This document shows, one piece after another, positions 23,691 through 32,255 of a stretch of DNA of 53,298 bases. Under the pieces are notes generated by a model that saw only the letters and a list, made by a program, of their open reading frames with translations, ran no database searches and was not told the origin of the DNA. The stretch is from a virus. The position numbers and the translations under genes were made by a program. Within the stretch, counting starts at the first letter, position 1, and each line of letters starts with the position of its first letter. The stretch spans positions 1-53,298 of IMG/VR virus record IMGVR_UViG_3300042452_001204, one strand, 5' to 3'.

Positions 23691-24816
23691 TCAGCAACAA
23701 CTAAAAGTATTGTCCGATTATTTATGCGAAGATATAGATAATCTATTAGATAGTCTAAATATCACAGACTATAAAATATTTGATCGTATGATTGCCATGA
23801 GATGTCCTATACACGGAGGAGATAACAACTCTGCGTGTAACTTATATTATAAAGGGGACTCATACAGGGGAAACTGGAAGTGTCGTACTCATCAATGCGA
23901 AGAAACATTCAAAGGATCTATCATTGGTTTTATTAGAGGCTGTTTGTCTAAACAAAATGGATGGACAGGACCAGGAGATTCGACAGTATCTTTTAATGAT
24001 GCTGTTGAATATGCAATAAAGTTTAGTAAGAAAAATCCTGATAATATTAAAGTCAATAAAAAAGAGGTTGAAAAAAATAATTTTGTTAATGTTATCAATC
24101 ATATACAGTCTGATATAAGACTAAAAGATGAATCACCAAAGGTGTCAAGAGCCACTATTATTAAAAATCTAGATATTCCATCACAATACTTTTTGGATAG
24201 AGGATTTTCAAGAGATATATTAATCAAATATGATGTTGGAGAATGCACCAGTCGTGAAAAAGAAATGTTCCAAAGGGCAGTTGTTCCTGTTTATGACGAT
24301 TCTCACTCACATATGGTAGGATGTTCTGGAAGAAGTCTGTTCGACTCCTGCGAAAAATGTAAGGGCTATCATAGTTTAGACGCATTATGTCCAAAAGATG
24401 ACTATTTATGGCAATACTCTAAATGGAAGCATAATAAGGGATTTAAGACTCAAGAATATCTATATAATTTATGGTATGCGAAAGACTATATACAACAAAG
24501 TAAAAGTATAATTCTTGTAGAAAGTCCCGGCAATGTATGGAGACTTGAAGAGGCAGGAATACATAATAGCGTAGCCCTATTCGGATCTGTGCTACAAGAC
24601 AAACAAAAACTATTATTGGATATATCCGGGGCTATGAGTATATATATGTTAATGGATAATGATGAAGCTGGCAAAAAAGCATCAGAAAAAATTTATGATA
24701 AATGTTCGAAAACATATAATGTCTATAAAATAGATATTGATCATCCTGATGTTGCCGAGATGACCGTCTCAGAAGTAAAAGAAATTATTTCACCACAAAT
24801 ACGAGATAAGTACTAA
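23647..24816 (+). CDS. DnaG-like primase
   Basis: A 389-residue primase. A CHC2-type zinc module lies at about residues 52-92: CPIHGGDNN, then WKCRTHQCEETFKG. The TOPRIM domain is marked by ILVESPGNVWRLEEAG (about 289-304), VALFGS and LMDNDEAGKKA (about 332-342). The middle (about 170-280) includes another Cys cluster (CEKCKGYH). It lays RNA primers and should work with the helicase upstream. An in-frame TTG lies at 23641, but the ATG at 23647 has AAAGG at 23631-23635. The protein is shorter than DnaG (about 580) because it lacks the C-terminal helicase-binding domain. It ends with a TAATG overlap. Confidence 0.85.
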   Translation: MTRTMMTIKKSRSYNQQQLKVLSDYLCEDIDNLLDSLNITDYKIFDRMIAMRCPIHGGDNNSACNLYYKGDSYRGNWKCRTHQCEETFKGSIIGFIRGCLSKQNGWTGPGDSTVSFNDAVEYAIKFSKKNPDNIKVNKKEVEKNNFVNVINHIQSDIRLKDESPKVSRATIIKNLDIPSQYFLDRGFSRDILIKYDVGECTSREKEMFQRAVVPVYDDSHSHMVGCSGRSLFDSCEKCKGYHSLDALCPKDDYLWQYSKWKHNKGFKTQEYLYNLWYAKDYIQQSKSIILVESPGNVWRLEEAGIHNSVALFGSVLQDKQKLLLDISGAMSIYMLMDNDEAGKKASEKIYDKCSKTYNVYKIDIDHPDVAEMTVSEVKEIISPQIRDKY

Positions 24817-25409
24817 TGAATACCAAAATTATAGCATTTTCTGGACGTAAACAGTCTGGCAAAACTATTTGTTCAGAATTTTTAAAAGGATTATTATTAT
24901 CTAATGGATATTCTGATGTTGAAATATATAACTTTGCAGACCCATTGAAAGAAGACATATGCATGAACATGTTTGGATTATCATATGCTCAGTGTTATGG
25001 CGAAGATCATAATAAGAATGAACTAGTTGATGCCTATTGGGAAGATAAGCAACTAACAGCACGAGATTTAATGCAATTAATAGGCACGGACTTATTTAGA
25101 AAATTAAATAATAATATTTGGGTAAATGCTCTTATCAATAAAATTAAAAAGAGTAAACTTCAAGTTGTTATAGTTTCTGATTGTAGATTTCCTAATGAAA
25201 TAGAAGCTATAAAAAATAATGGAGGAATAGTATTTCGACTAAATAGAAATCCACACAAATCAGAACATATTAGCGAATCAATATTGGATGCTTGCAGATA
25301 TGATTGGAATAATTTTAATGCTATCATTAATAATGAACATATGACAGTTAGAGAGCAATATGATAAACTTAAAAAACTTATGTTACATTTTAATGTACTA
25401 CCACAATAA
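24816..25409 (+). CDS. Deoxynucleoside monophosphate kinase (T4 gp1-like)
   Basis: A 197-residue P-loop kinase. IIAFSGRKQSGKT (residues 5-17) is Walker A. The region FADPLKEDICMNMFGLSYAQ and LTARDLMQLIGTDLFR (about 76-91) is typical of phage dNMP kinases, as is VVIVSDCRFPNEIEAI (about 112-127), which resembles the 'DvRf.nE' block. It converts dNMPs, possibly including modified ones, to dNDPs. The T4 relative phosphorylates hydroxymethyl-dCMP, but no modification enzyme for dCMP is visible here. Confidence 0.82.
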   Translation: MNTKIIAFSGRKQSGKTICSEFLKGLLLSNGYSDVEIYNFADPLKEDICMNMFGLSYAQCYGEDHNKNELVDAYWEDKQLTARDLMQLIGTDLFRKLNNNIWVNALINKIKKSKLQVVIVSDCRFPNEIEAIKNNGGIVFRLNRNPHKSEHISESILDACRYDWNNFNAIINNEHMTVREQYDKLKKLMLHFNVLPQ

Positions 25410-25418
25410 TAGGATATC

Positions 25419-27407
25419 ATGATTATAACTTATTTCCGTAGTTCGTCTTATAATGCCCATTCTATGTGCGAACAACAATATTTTTTTGAATATGTACTAG
25501 GATGGAGGGGCCCAAGTGGACAAAAGGCGGATAAAGGAACAATAGTCCATAAAGTTTTAGAAATTCTTGCCATGATCAAACAAGGTCAGCAAGATAAATT
25601 ATCTCATATAAATGATGACGAATTCTTAGGTCTTATAGATATAAATGACTATAGTCTTAATACCATAATAGAAAAAGTATACAAGCATTATAGTACCGCT
25701 AATAGTCATCATACTTGGACTCTAAAAGATTATAAGGACTGCTATAATTGGGTTTACAAGGCTATAGAATTTAATGGCGGTATGTTTGATCCTAGAAATC
25801 GCACCATTCTTAGACCAGAACAACACTTTGATTTGGTAATAGAAAAACCATGGGCTAAATACGAGTATAATATTAATAATCAAAAACTAGATGGATATTT
25901 GGGCTTAAAAGGCACTATAGATCTTATAACTTTGGCTAATGATAATACTATTGAGGTCATAGATTGGAAAGGATTGCCATTAGATACAAAATTACCTACT
26001 CTTGACGGATGGACAACAATTGCAGATATAAATGTGGGATGTAATGTCTTTGATCAATACGGTAATATATGTCGCGTTGTTGGAAAATCAAAAGTCAAAA
26101 CAAAAAAATGTTTCAGAGTAACTTTTGATGACAAAACATCGGTAATTTGTGACGATGAGCATTTATGGAAATTATCTAATGGTGAAACGGTATCTATACA
26201 GGATCTAGTTATTGGCGATACTATTAATGTGACAAAACCATTAAAATGTAATGAACAATCCCTACCAATAGATCCTTATCTATTAGGAGTCTGGTTAGGA
26301 GACGGAAGAAATAGAGGCTGCGAGATTAGTGGCAATGATACTGAAATTTTTGAAGAAATACAAGCAAGAGGTTATGAGCTAGGAAAAATTCAAAATGATA
26401 AAAGATCAAAAAATAAGACAGTATCGATCCTAAATGTGACAAAAATACTAAAATCTTTAAATCTATTGAATAATAAACATATACCAAAAATTTATTTGAG
26501 AGCATCTTTTCAACAAAGGCTAGACTTACTAAGGGGTTTGATGGATACAGACGGAAATGTAAATCCAATTAGAAAACAAACTGTGTTTACTTCTTGTAAT
26601 AAAAAACTATCCGACGATGTTAAAGACCTACTTTTAACCCTTGGGCAAAGACCGAATCAAGCGTGTATTAAAAGAGATACAAATTACAAAAAAAACGTAA
26701 TCATATATCCTATTTCGTTTCGTCCAATTGACATTAATCCTTTTCTATTGAGCAGGAAAAAAGAACTTGTGGATGTAAATTGGGGATCTGGAAGATCTAG
26801 GGTTAGACGAGTTTCTAAAATAGAAGAATCGATTATACAAAAAACTCAATGCATTTCCGTAGACAGTCCAGACAATACTTATCTGTGTACAGAAAATTAT
26901 ATTCCAACACATAATACTGGACGAAGACTAGATTGGGCAACAGGACAAGAAAAAACACAAGAAAAATTAGAAAAAGATCCTCAACTCAAAATCTATCATT
27001 ATGCTATTAAAAAACTGTATCCTCATATAGAGAATGTTATTTTTTCCATATATTTTATTAATGATGGTGGTCCTTTTTCTATGGTTTTTCATGATAGCGA
27101 TCTTGCCGATACTGAAAATATGTTACGTCAAAAATTTGAAATCATTAAACAAACTAAACGACCACGATTGAATAAAAGTTGGATGTGTAATAAATTATGT
27201 CATTTTGGTAAGACTACATTTGCTAATACTAATATTGAGCCATTGAAAGAGTATAGGGATGGACAAATATGTCAAAAAGATTCGATCATGACAAAATGTG
27301 AACAAGTGAAGCACGACCTTGAACTTTACGGGATCGATGCTACAATGAGTATGTACAAGCACCCGAATCATTCTTTTGGATCCTACAAAGCACCCGGAAC
27401 CGTATGA
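25419..27407 (+). CDS. Cas4/RecB-like PD-(D/E)XK nuclease interrupted by an intein
   Basis: A 662-residue precursor. After removal of residues 185-499 the host protein is 347 residues. It opens YFRSSSYNAHSMCEQQYFF with a conserved Cys, then GTIVHKVLEIL (His). The active site is GTIDLI (Asp, about 165) and IEVIDWK (Asp and Lys, about 178-184), which resumes after the intein as TGRRLDWATGQEK. Three or four C-terminal cysteines (MCNKLC, ICQK, KCEQ) together with the N-terminal Cys could hold an iron-sulfur cluster, as in Cas4/AddB-type exonucleases. It is likely a DNA end-processing or recombination nuclease. The intein splits the catalytic motif immediately after the Lys, so the unspliced protein should be inactive. 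It overlaps the polymerase gene (ATGA). Confidence 0.85.
   Translation: MIITYFRSSSYNAHSMCEQQYFFEYVLGWRGPSGQKADKGTIVHKVLEILAMIKQGQQDKLSHINDDEFLGLIDINDYSLNTIIEKVYKHYSTANSHHTWTLKDYKDCYNWVYKAIEFNGGMFDPRNRTILRPEQHFDLVIEKPWAKYEYNINNQKLDGYLGLKGTIDLITLANDNTIEVIDWKGLPLDTKLPTLDGWTTIADINVGCNVFDQYGNICRVVGKSKVKTKKCFRVTFDDKTSVICDDEHLWKLSNGETVSIQDLVIGDTINVTKPLKCNEQSLPIDPYLLGVWLGDGRNRGCEISGNDTEIFEEIQARGYELGKIQNDKRSKNKTVSILNVTKILKSLNLLNNKHIPKIYLRASFQQRLDLLRGLMDTDGNVNPIRKQTVFTSCNKKLSDDVKDLLLTLGQRPNQACIKRDTNYKKNVIIYPISFRPIDINPFLLSRKKELVDVNWGSGRSRVRRVSKIEESIIQKTQCISVDSPDNTYLCTENYIPTHNTGRRLDWATGQEKTQEKLEKDPQLKIYHYAIKKLYPHIENVIFSIYFINDGGPFSMVFHDSDLADTENMLRQKFEIIKQTKRPRLNKSWMCNKLCHFGKTTFANTNIEPLKEYRDGQICQKDSIMTKCEQVKHDLELYGIDATMSMYKHPNHSFGSYKAPGTV
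25971..26915 (+). mobile_element. Intein with class-3 features and LAGLIDADG homing endonuclease
   Basis: A 315-codon insertion (precursor residues 185-499). It begins GLPLDTKLPTLDGWTT with Gly in place of the usual Cys/Ser, and ends YIPTHN followed by Thr of the host protein. Splicing blocks are visible: block B DDEHLWKL (His 248, Trp 250), block F TQCISVDSPDNTYL (Cys 478), block G PTHN (Thr 497, Asn 499). The Trp/Cys/Thr set is the signature of class 3 inteins, which use the block F Cys instead of residue 1. Between them are the two endonuclease motifs LLGVWLGDGR (about 288-297) and LRGLMDTDGN (about 371-380). Splicing and homing both appear intact. Confidence 0.88.
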
Positions 27408-29272
27408 CTTATTCAGTACTACATTGTCATTCTCATTTTTCATTATTGGATGGCTTAAATAGACCAGAGCAAATTGCCACCAGATGTGCCAAACTGGGCA
27501 TAAAATCATGCGCCTTAACAGATCATGGTAATATTGCTGGATCGGTACAGTTTTATCAGAAAATGAGATCTAAGAATATTAAACCTATTCTTGGATGCGA
27601 ATTATATATTTGTGAAGATGATCCATCAATACAAACAAAAGAGAATGCTTCCTTGTCGCATTTTCTCGTACTTGCTAAAAATTTAAAAGGCTGGAAAACA
27701 CTCATCAAAATAGTCTCGGAATCAAATAGGCCAGATTATTTTTACCATAAGCCAAGACTAAGTATCAAAAAATTATCAGAATTACTAGATGGTAACATAA
27801 TAGGTGTTTGTGGTCATTTGGGATCGACCCTATCGGATATTATCTTAAAAGATCAGGATAATAGTATTTCTAATGGTCTTTCTTTTATAGACAATATGAA
27901 AACTATATTCGGTGATAATAATTTTTATTTGGAAACACAATTATTCGATAAAGACTATCTAAAAGAACAAGTCTATTTAACAGAAACGATTAGGCGACTA
28001 TCCGAATTAAGTAAAATTAAGGCAGTATCTACTCCCGATGCTCATTATTGCGAACAAGACGACGCTATAGACCAAAGGATTCTTCTTTGCAATAATTTAA
28101 AAACAACACTATCTGATATTAATACTAAATTAATTAATAATCAAAGTATTCCTATGGAGTGCTTCTTTAAAAGTGATAAATATTATATCCTATCTCCAGA
28201 AGAGATGACGAACCTACATAGTCCACAGGAAATAGAAAATACAATTTTTGTCGATAGCTTAATAGAAGAGTTCGACATCTTATCTGCTCCAAAATTGCCT
28301 AATTTTGATTGTCCAGAAAACTATGATCCTGATGAATTTTTAAGGGAATTGTGTAGAGTTGGATGGAAAAATAAAATCATTCCAAATATTCCAAAGGATG
28401 ATCATCAAGTTTATGTAGATAGAATAAAATATGAGTTAGATATATTACAAGGTGCTAGTTTATCTAGTTATTTTTTAATTGTGCAAGATATAGTCAACCA
28501 TGTTAGACATAATAACTGGCTACCTGGACCGGGCAGAGGAAGTGGGGCTGGGTGTCTGGTTTCTTACCTTGTTGGTATCACAGATATTGATCCCATGAAA
28601 TATGATTTATTATTCGAAAGATTTTATAATGCTGGTAGAAATACTAAAGATAGAATCTCTATGCCAGATATTGATATAGATATTCCAATCGATAAACGCG
28701 AACAAGTATTAGAATACATAAAAAATAAATATGGACACAGTAAAGTATCTCAAATGATTACTTTTAATACTATGAAAGGTAGAGGGGCACTAAAAGACGT
28801 ATTGCGAGTATATGGTAATATTAGTTTCGAAGAGATGAATACTATTACTAAGTTTATTCCTGACGAAGCTAAGATAGCGGACGAGCTTCAAGAAATGAAA
28901 GAAGATACTGGAGAAGCATCTATTATCAGATGGGCTCTAGAAAATAATACGGATAAACTAAAAGAATGGTGCTATATATCTGAAGAGGACGGGACTTTAT
29001 CTGGGCCTCTATCTAAAAGATTTGAACAGGCAATAAGATTGGAGGGAACAAAATCTAATCAAAGCAAACATGCTGCTGGTGTAATAATAGGTACTCAAGA
29101 CCTTGCGTCTTTATGCCCGATGGTCTATGATAACAGAAATGATCAGCTTATCGCTGGCATGGAGATGAACGATCTAGAGAGTTTGGGTCTAATAAAATTT
29201 GACATATTGGGTATCGCATATTTGGATAAAATTATGTCAGTATCAGAATATTTAAAACACGGAGAACTATAA
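27404..29272 (+). CDS. dnaE: DNA polymerase III alpha subunit, N-terminal part (PHP and palm)
   Basis: A 622-residue protein matching the first half of DnaE. The PHP domain starts HCHSHFSLLDG (about 7-17), with ALTDHGN, GCELYI and PDAHY further on. The polymerase palm has GPGRGSGAGCLVSYLVG (about 371-387), PDIDIDIP (about 421-428, two catalytic Asp) and GLIKFDILGIAYL (Asp about 600, the third catalytic residue). The protein stops 22 residues later, before the fingers. The missing part is encoded at 30151-31764, beyond a small gene and an exonuclease gene. Together the two parts (about 1160 residues) equal full DnaE length. Confidence 0.9.
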   Translation: MTYSVLHCHSHFSLLDGLNRPEQIATRCAKLGIKSCALTDHGNIAGSVQFYQKMRSKNIKPILGCELYICEDDPSIQTKENASLSHFLVLAKNLKGWKTLIKIVSESNRPDYFYHKPRLSIKKLSELLDGNIIGVCGHLGSTLSDIILKDQDNSISNGLSFIDNMKTIFGDNNFYLETQLFDKDYLKEQVYLTETIRRLSELSKIKAVSTPDAHYCEQDDAIDQRILLCNNLKTTLSDINTKLINNQSIPMECFFKSDKYYILSPEEMTNLHSPQEIENTIFVDSLIEEFDILSAPKLPNFDCPENYDPDEFLRELCRVGWKNKIIPNIPKDDHQVYVDRIKYELDILQGASLSSYFLIVQDIVNHVRHNNWLPGPGRGSGAGCLVSYLVGITDIDPMKYDLLFERFYNAGRNTKDRISMPDIDIDIPIDKREQVLEYIKNKYGHSKVSQMITFNTMKGRGALKDVLRVYGNISFEEMNTITKFIPDEAKIADELQEMKEDTGEASIIRWALENNTDKLKEWCYISEEDGTLSGPLSKRFEQAIRLEGTKSNQSKHAAGVIIGTQDLASLCPMVYDNRNDQLIAGMEMNDLESLGLIKFDILGIAYLDKIMSVSEYLKHGEL

Positions 29273-29455
29273 ATGCTAACAAAAACTTTAGATCAAGTTG
29301 CTGCTGGCGAAATATTCAAGGTTAATAATATTAACTATGTCAAAATCGCCGAGGTTCGTGTCAGTTGTTGCAGAACCGTGAACTGTCACGTTCTAGAAGA
29401 TAGTAATCAAAGGACTTTTTTCCCAGGAAACACAGTTGTGGAGACTAATGGCTAA
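29273..29455 (+). CDS. Small hypothetical protein inside the split polymerase locus
   Basis: A 60-residue protein whose ATG follows the polymerase stop immediately (TAAATG). Pattern: AAGEIFKVNNINYVKIAEVRV, then two Cys (SCCRTVNC) and TFFPGNTVVE. The alternating strands and the 'G..F.v....Y.k' start resemble small SH3-like barrel proteins common in phages. No function is known. It overlaps the start of the exonuclease gene by 8 bases. (The first quoted pattern spans about residues 10-30.). Confidence 0.55.
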   Translation: MLTKTLDQVAAGEIFKVNNINYVKIAEVRVSCCRTVNCHVLEDSNQRTFFPGNTVVETNG

Positions 29456-30149
29456 TTTACAAAAAATTTGTGTATTCGATTTAGAAACGGACGGGGCTAA
29501 TCCCGATATTTGTAGCCCCGTTCAAATCGCTGCTGTTATTATCGATCCTTATAAATTAGAAATAATCAAAGATTCAGAATTTAATATCAATCTAAAGCCC
29601 CAAGCAATACAAGATAATCCAGAATATATATATGATGATTCAGATGTTCTGGATTTTCATGCCAAAGTTAGAGGATGTGATAAAACAAAAATCTTAGAAG
29701 ATTGGAGATCTTTCCAGAAACAAGACAGTGGATGGAAAATGTTTGTATCATATTTGGAAAAATATCATATAAGATCTGATAAAAAATCTTGCTTTACAGC
29801 TCCTATTGCTGCTGGCTATAATATTAATAGATTCGATCTAAGAATTATAGATAGATTAAGCATAAAATATAATAATGTCAATAAGGAGGGACGAACATCT
29901 CTATTTTATCCACGAGATGTTATTGACTTAATGAACGTTATTTTTTATTGGTTTGAAGGTAATAATGAGCTTAAAAACTATACACTTGATAATGTTAGAG
30001 AATATTTAGGATTAGGAAATAGTGGCTCTCATGATGCTCTAAATGATGTTAGGGCAACAGCTGATATTTTGATAAGGTTTATGAAATTACATAGAAATTT
30101 ATCGAATAAGGTAAAATTCAGAAACGCCTTTGCTCTTGCAAAAAATTGA
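29448..30149 (+). CDS. DnaQ-like 3'-5' exonuclease (proofreading type)
   Basis: A 233-residue exonuclease with all three Exo motifs: VFDLETDGANPD (about 9-20, Exo I with Asp and Glu), AGYNINRFDLRII (about 121-133, Exo II) and SHDALNDVRATADIL (about 190-204, Exo III-epsilon with His and Asp). The ATG at 29448 has GGAG at 29440-29443 and is preferred over an in-frame TTG at 29436. It is longer than the E. coli epsilon core and has an extended middle. Lying between the two halves of the polymerase alpha chain, it is very likely its proofreading partner. Confidence 0.88.
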   Translation: MANLQKICVFDLETDGANPDICSPVQIAAVIIDPYKLEIIKDSEFNINLKPQAIQDNPEYIYDDSDVLDFHAKVRGCDKTKILEDWRSFQKQDSGWKMFVSYLEKYHIRSDKKSCFTAPIAAGYNINRFDLRIIDRLSIKYNNVNKEGRTSLFYPRDVIDLMNVIFYWFEGNNELKNYTLDNVREYLGLGNSGSHDALNDVRATADILIRFMKLHRNLSNKVKFRNAFALAKN

Positions 30150-30150
30150 A

Positions 30151-31764
30151 ATGACTCAATATTTTACTTTTGATTGTGGATGTAAGTTCAAGGTTTTGGA
30201 ATATACCTCAGAAGGAATTCCAAAAATAGAATTTACAGGTAAGTTGAGCGATCTTAATCTTGATTGTTCAAAAACATGGTCTATGATCGGAGATGGTAAT
30301 ACCAAGGGTGTATTTCAACTAGAATCAAGGTTAGGTTCTAGTATGGCTAAAAAATTAAAACCAGAGAATATAGAACAACTATCTGCCCTAATTAGTATTA
30401 TGAGGCCAGGATCTTTGGAAGCTTATAGAGATGGTAAAAGTATTAGTCATCATTATATAGACAAAAAGAATGGTCAAGAAAGCTTAGACTATTTTCACCC
30501 ATCCCTTGAGCCATCATTAAAATCAACCTATGGAGAGATGATATATCAAGAACAGGCCATGCAAATCGCGCAAGCGGTGGCTGGTTTTGATCTACAAGAG
30601 GCAGATATGCTGCGTAAAGCAATTGGCAAAAAGAAGCCAGAAGAAATGGCTAAGATCAGGGTAAAGTTTAAGGATGGTGCTAAAAAACTGAATATAGTCA
30701 ACGACGAAGAAATAGACGAAATATTTAGTTGGATTGAAAAAAGTCAAAGATATTCTTTTAACAAAAGCCACGCTGTGTCATATGCTATGAATGCATATTC
30801 TTCGGCTTATGCAAAAGCTCATTTTGCTAAAGTATTTTTTGCATCATACCTTAAATTTGCAAAAGATAAAATGGATCCTCAAAAAGAAATAAAAGAACTA
30901 ATACGTAATGCAACAGAAATGGATGTGATTGTATGTGTTCCTGATGTAAGAAAGCTTAATAAGCATTTTACTATTAGCGATGATAAAATATATTTTGGTC
31001 TTACCGATATTAAGGGTGTCGGTTATTCTGTTTATGATAAATTATTAACTATTATTAAAGACTTAGATATAAATAATATATCTTGGAATACATGTTTAGT
31101 TAAAGTTTTAACAAAAATTAATTCCACAGCAGCTAAAGCATTAATATCATGTGGCGCTTTAGATCATCATAATATCACCCGTACAAAAATGTTATTTGAA
31201 TACGATATAATATCTGAATTAACTTCTAGAGAATTAGATCTATTAGACTTGGAAAAGTCGTCTATTGCACAATCTTTACATGGTTTATTGACACAAAATA
31301 AAATTAATATTAAGCGAAAAAGTAGCATACAAAATCTTATCAATTTATATAACAATCCGCCATATTCATTAGATGATAAAATAGAATGGCTATCTGATAC
31401 AGAAAATGCTTTATTAGGGGCCTCTATAACTTGTTTTAAGATAGATTCTTATGATATTAGTATGACAAATTGTGATTGTAAAGCTTTCAAGACTACCAAC
31501 GCATCAAAAAATATTATTTTAGCAGGAGAAATTAGTTCCATCAACTTTGTCAAAACAAAAAACGGCAAAAATCCTGGGGCTGAAATGGCCTTTGTCACAA
31601 TAGAGGATCAATTTGCATCACTAGACTCAGTAATATTATTTCCTGAGCAATTATCAAAATATCGTAACTATCTATTCGATGGTAATGTACTAATATTCTT
31701 AGGTAATAAAAGTTCTAAAAAAGATTCTTTTATAGTGGAGAAATGTTTTATACCAAGATCTTGA
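30151..31764 (+). CDS. dnaE: DNA polymerase III alpha subunit, C-terminal part (fingers, HhH and OB)
   Basis: A 537-residue protein matching the second half of DnaE. It begins with about 30 residues of its own (MTQYFTFDCGCKFKV), then NTKGVFQLESRLG, which is the fingers start in DnaE (TGVFQLES). MIYQEQAMQIAQAVAGF, ADMLRKAIGKK and FNKSHAVSYAMNAY are standard alpha-subunit blocks. IYFGLTDIKGVGYSV is the helix-hairpin-helix region and the end (about 440-537, ILAGEISSINFVKTKNGK) is the OB fold. The ATG at 30151 was chosen; an in-frame TTG at 30130 would overlap the exonuclease. It must assemble with the N-terminal part. Confidence 0.88.
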   Translation: MTQYFTFDCGCKFKVLEYTSEGIPKIEFTGKLSDLNLDCSKTWSMIGDGNTKGVFQLESRLGSSMAKKLKPENIEQLSALISIMRPGSLEAYRDGKSISHHYIDKKNGQESLDYFHPSLEPSLKSTYGEMIYQEQAMQIAQAVAGFDLQEADMLRKAIGKKKPEEMAKIRVKFKDGAKKLNIVNDEEIDEIFSWIEKSQRYSFNKSHAVSYAMNAYSSAYAKAHFAKVFFASYLKFAKDKMDPQKEIKELIRNATEMDVIVCVPDVRKLNKHFTISDDKIYFGLTDIKGVGYSVYDKLLTIIKDLDINNISWNTCLVKVLTKINSTAAKALISCGALDHHNITRTKMLFEYDIISELTSRELDLLDLEKSSIAQSLHGLLTQNKINIKRKSSIQNLINLYNNPPYSLDDKIEWLSDTENALLGASITCFKIDSYDISMTNCDCKAFKTTNASKNIILAGEISSINFVKTKNGKNPGAEMAFVTIEDQFASLDSVILFPEQLSKYRNYLFDGNVLIFLGNKSSKKDSFIVEKCFIPRS

Positions 31765-31788
31765 CAATCGACGCCGTCTTGGTATAAT
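31761..31788 (+). promoter_or_regulatory. Consensus sigma-70 promoter for SSB
   Basis: TTGACA at 31761-31766 (overlapping the polymerase stop) and TATAAT at 31783-31788, spaced 16 bases, both perfect. Predicted start near 31795 gives a leader of about 33 bases with TAGGAG at 31815-31820 before the SSB ATG. This is the clearest host-type promoter in the window. Confidence 0.75.
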
Positions 31789-31827
31789 ATGTATAGTTGT
31801 GGCGTTTTTAACTTTAGGAGTTTGATT

Positions 31828-32196
31828 ATGAATATCACTTTGTTGAAGGGTAATTTAGCACGAGATCCGGAACTACGCGTTGTTAATCCTAATGGAAAGC
31901 AAACAAGCGTTGTCAACTTTACTATTGCTGTTAACAGAGATTATGTTAAGGCTAATGGAGAAAAAGACAGGATCACATCTTTTATTAACTGCGAGGCATG
32001 GGATAGCGGCGCCGAAACTATTGCTGAGTCCTTGAAGAAGGGCGACTTGGTGATGGTTGAAGGCTCCTTAAGAAATGACACATGGGAAAAAGATGGTGTT
32101 AAGCATAGTAGTCTAAAGGTTAGAGTTAATAACTTTTCTAAGATTACCAAGTTGAGCAGAATTAAGTCGGAAGAGTCCGAAACTGTTGCTTTCTGA
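31828..32196 (+). CDS. ssb: Single-stranded DNA-binding protein
   Basis: A 122-residue OB-fold SSB. MNITLLKGNLARDPELRVV, FTIAVNRDYVKANGEKD, FINCEAWDSGAETIAESLKKGD and VMVEGSLRNDTW are family-typical. The ATG at 31828 follows TAGGAG at 31815-31820; an in-frame ATG at 31789 lies in the predicted promoter and transcription start. The end is short (SEESETVAF), acidic with a terminal Phe but lacks the full bacterial DDDIPF tip, so contacts with host partners may differ. It has its own promoter and a hairpin downstream, consistent with separate strong expression. Confidence 0.93.
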   Translation: MNITLLKGNLARDPELRVVNPNGKQTSVVNFTIAVNRDYVKANGEKDRITSFINCEAWDSGAETIAESLKKGDLVMVEGSLRNDTWEKDGVKHSSLKVRVNNFSKITKLSRIKSEESETVAF

Positions 32197-32213
32197 AACC
32201 AAATAGGAAATAT

Positions 32214-32250
32214 ATAGAATATTGGGGGTGAAATATCCCCCTTATTCTAT
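32214..32250 (+). terminator. Strong hairpin after ssb, possible terminator or translational control element
   Basis: Left arm ATAGAATA (32214-32221) and GGGGG (32224-32228), loop TGAAATAT, right arm CCCCC (32237-32241) and TATTCTAT (32243-32250). Five G-C and eight mostly A-T pairs. No long U-run follows, only TATAT, so termination may be partial. The ATG of the next gene (32256) lies 6 bases past the stem, and no free ribosome-binding site is seen there. Confidence 0.6.
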
Positions 32251-32255
32251 TATAT

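Noticed and set aside
29260-30160. Group I or II intron, or split intein, joining the two polymerase halves
   Set aside because: The gap is filled by two genes with their own starts, and there are no intein block A/G sequences at the ends. The break lies in a linker between domains.
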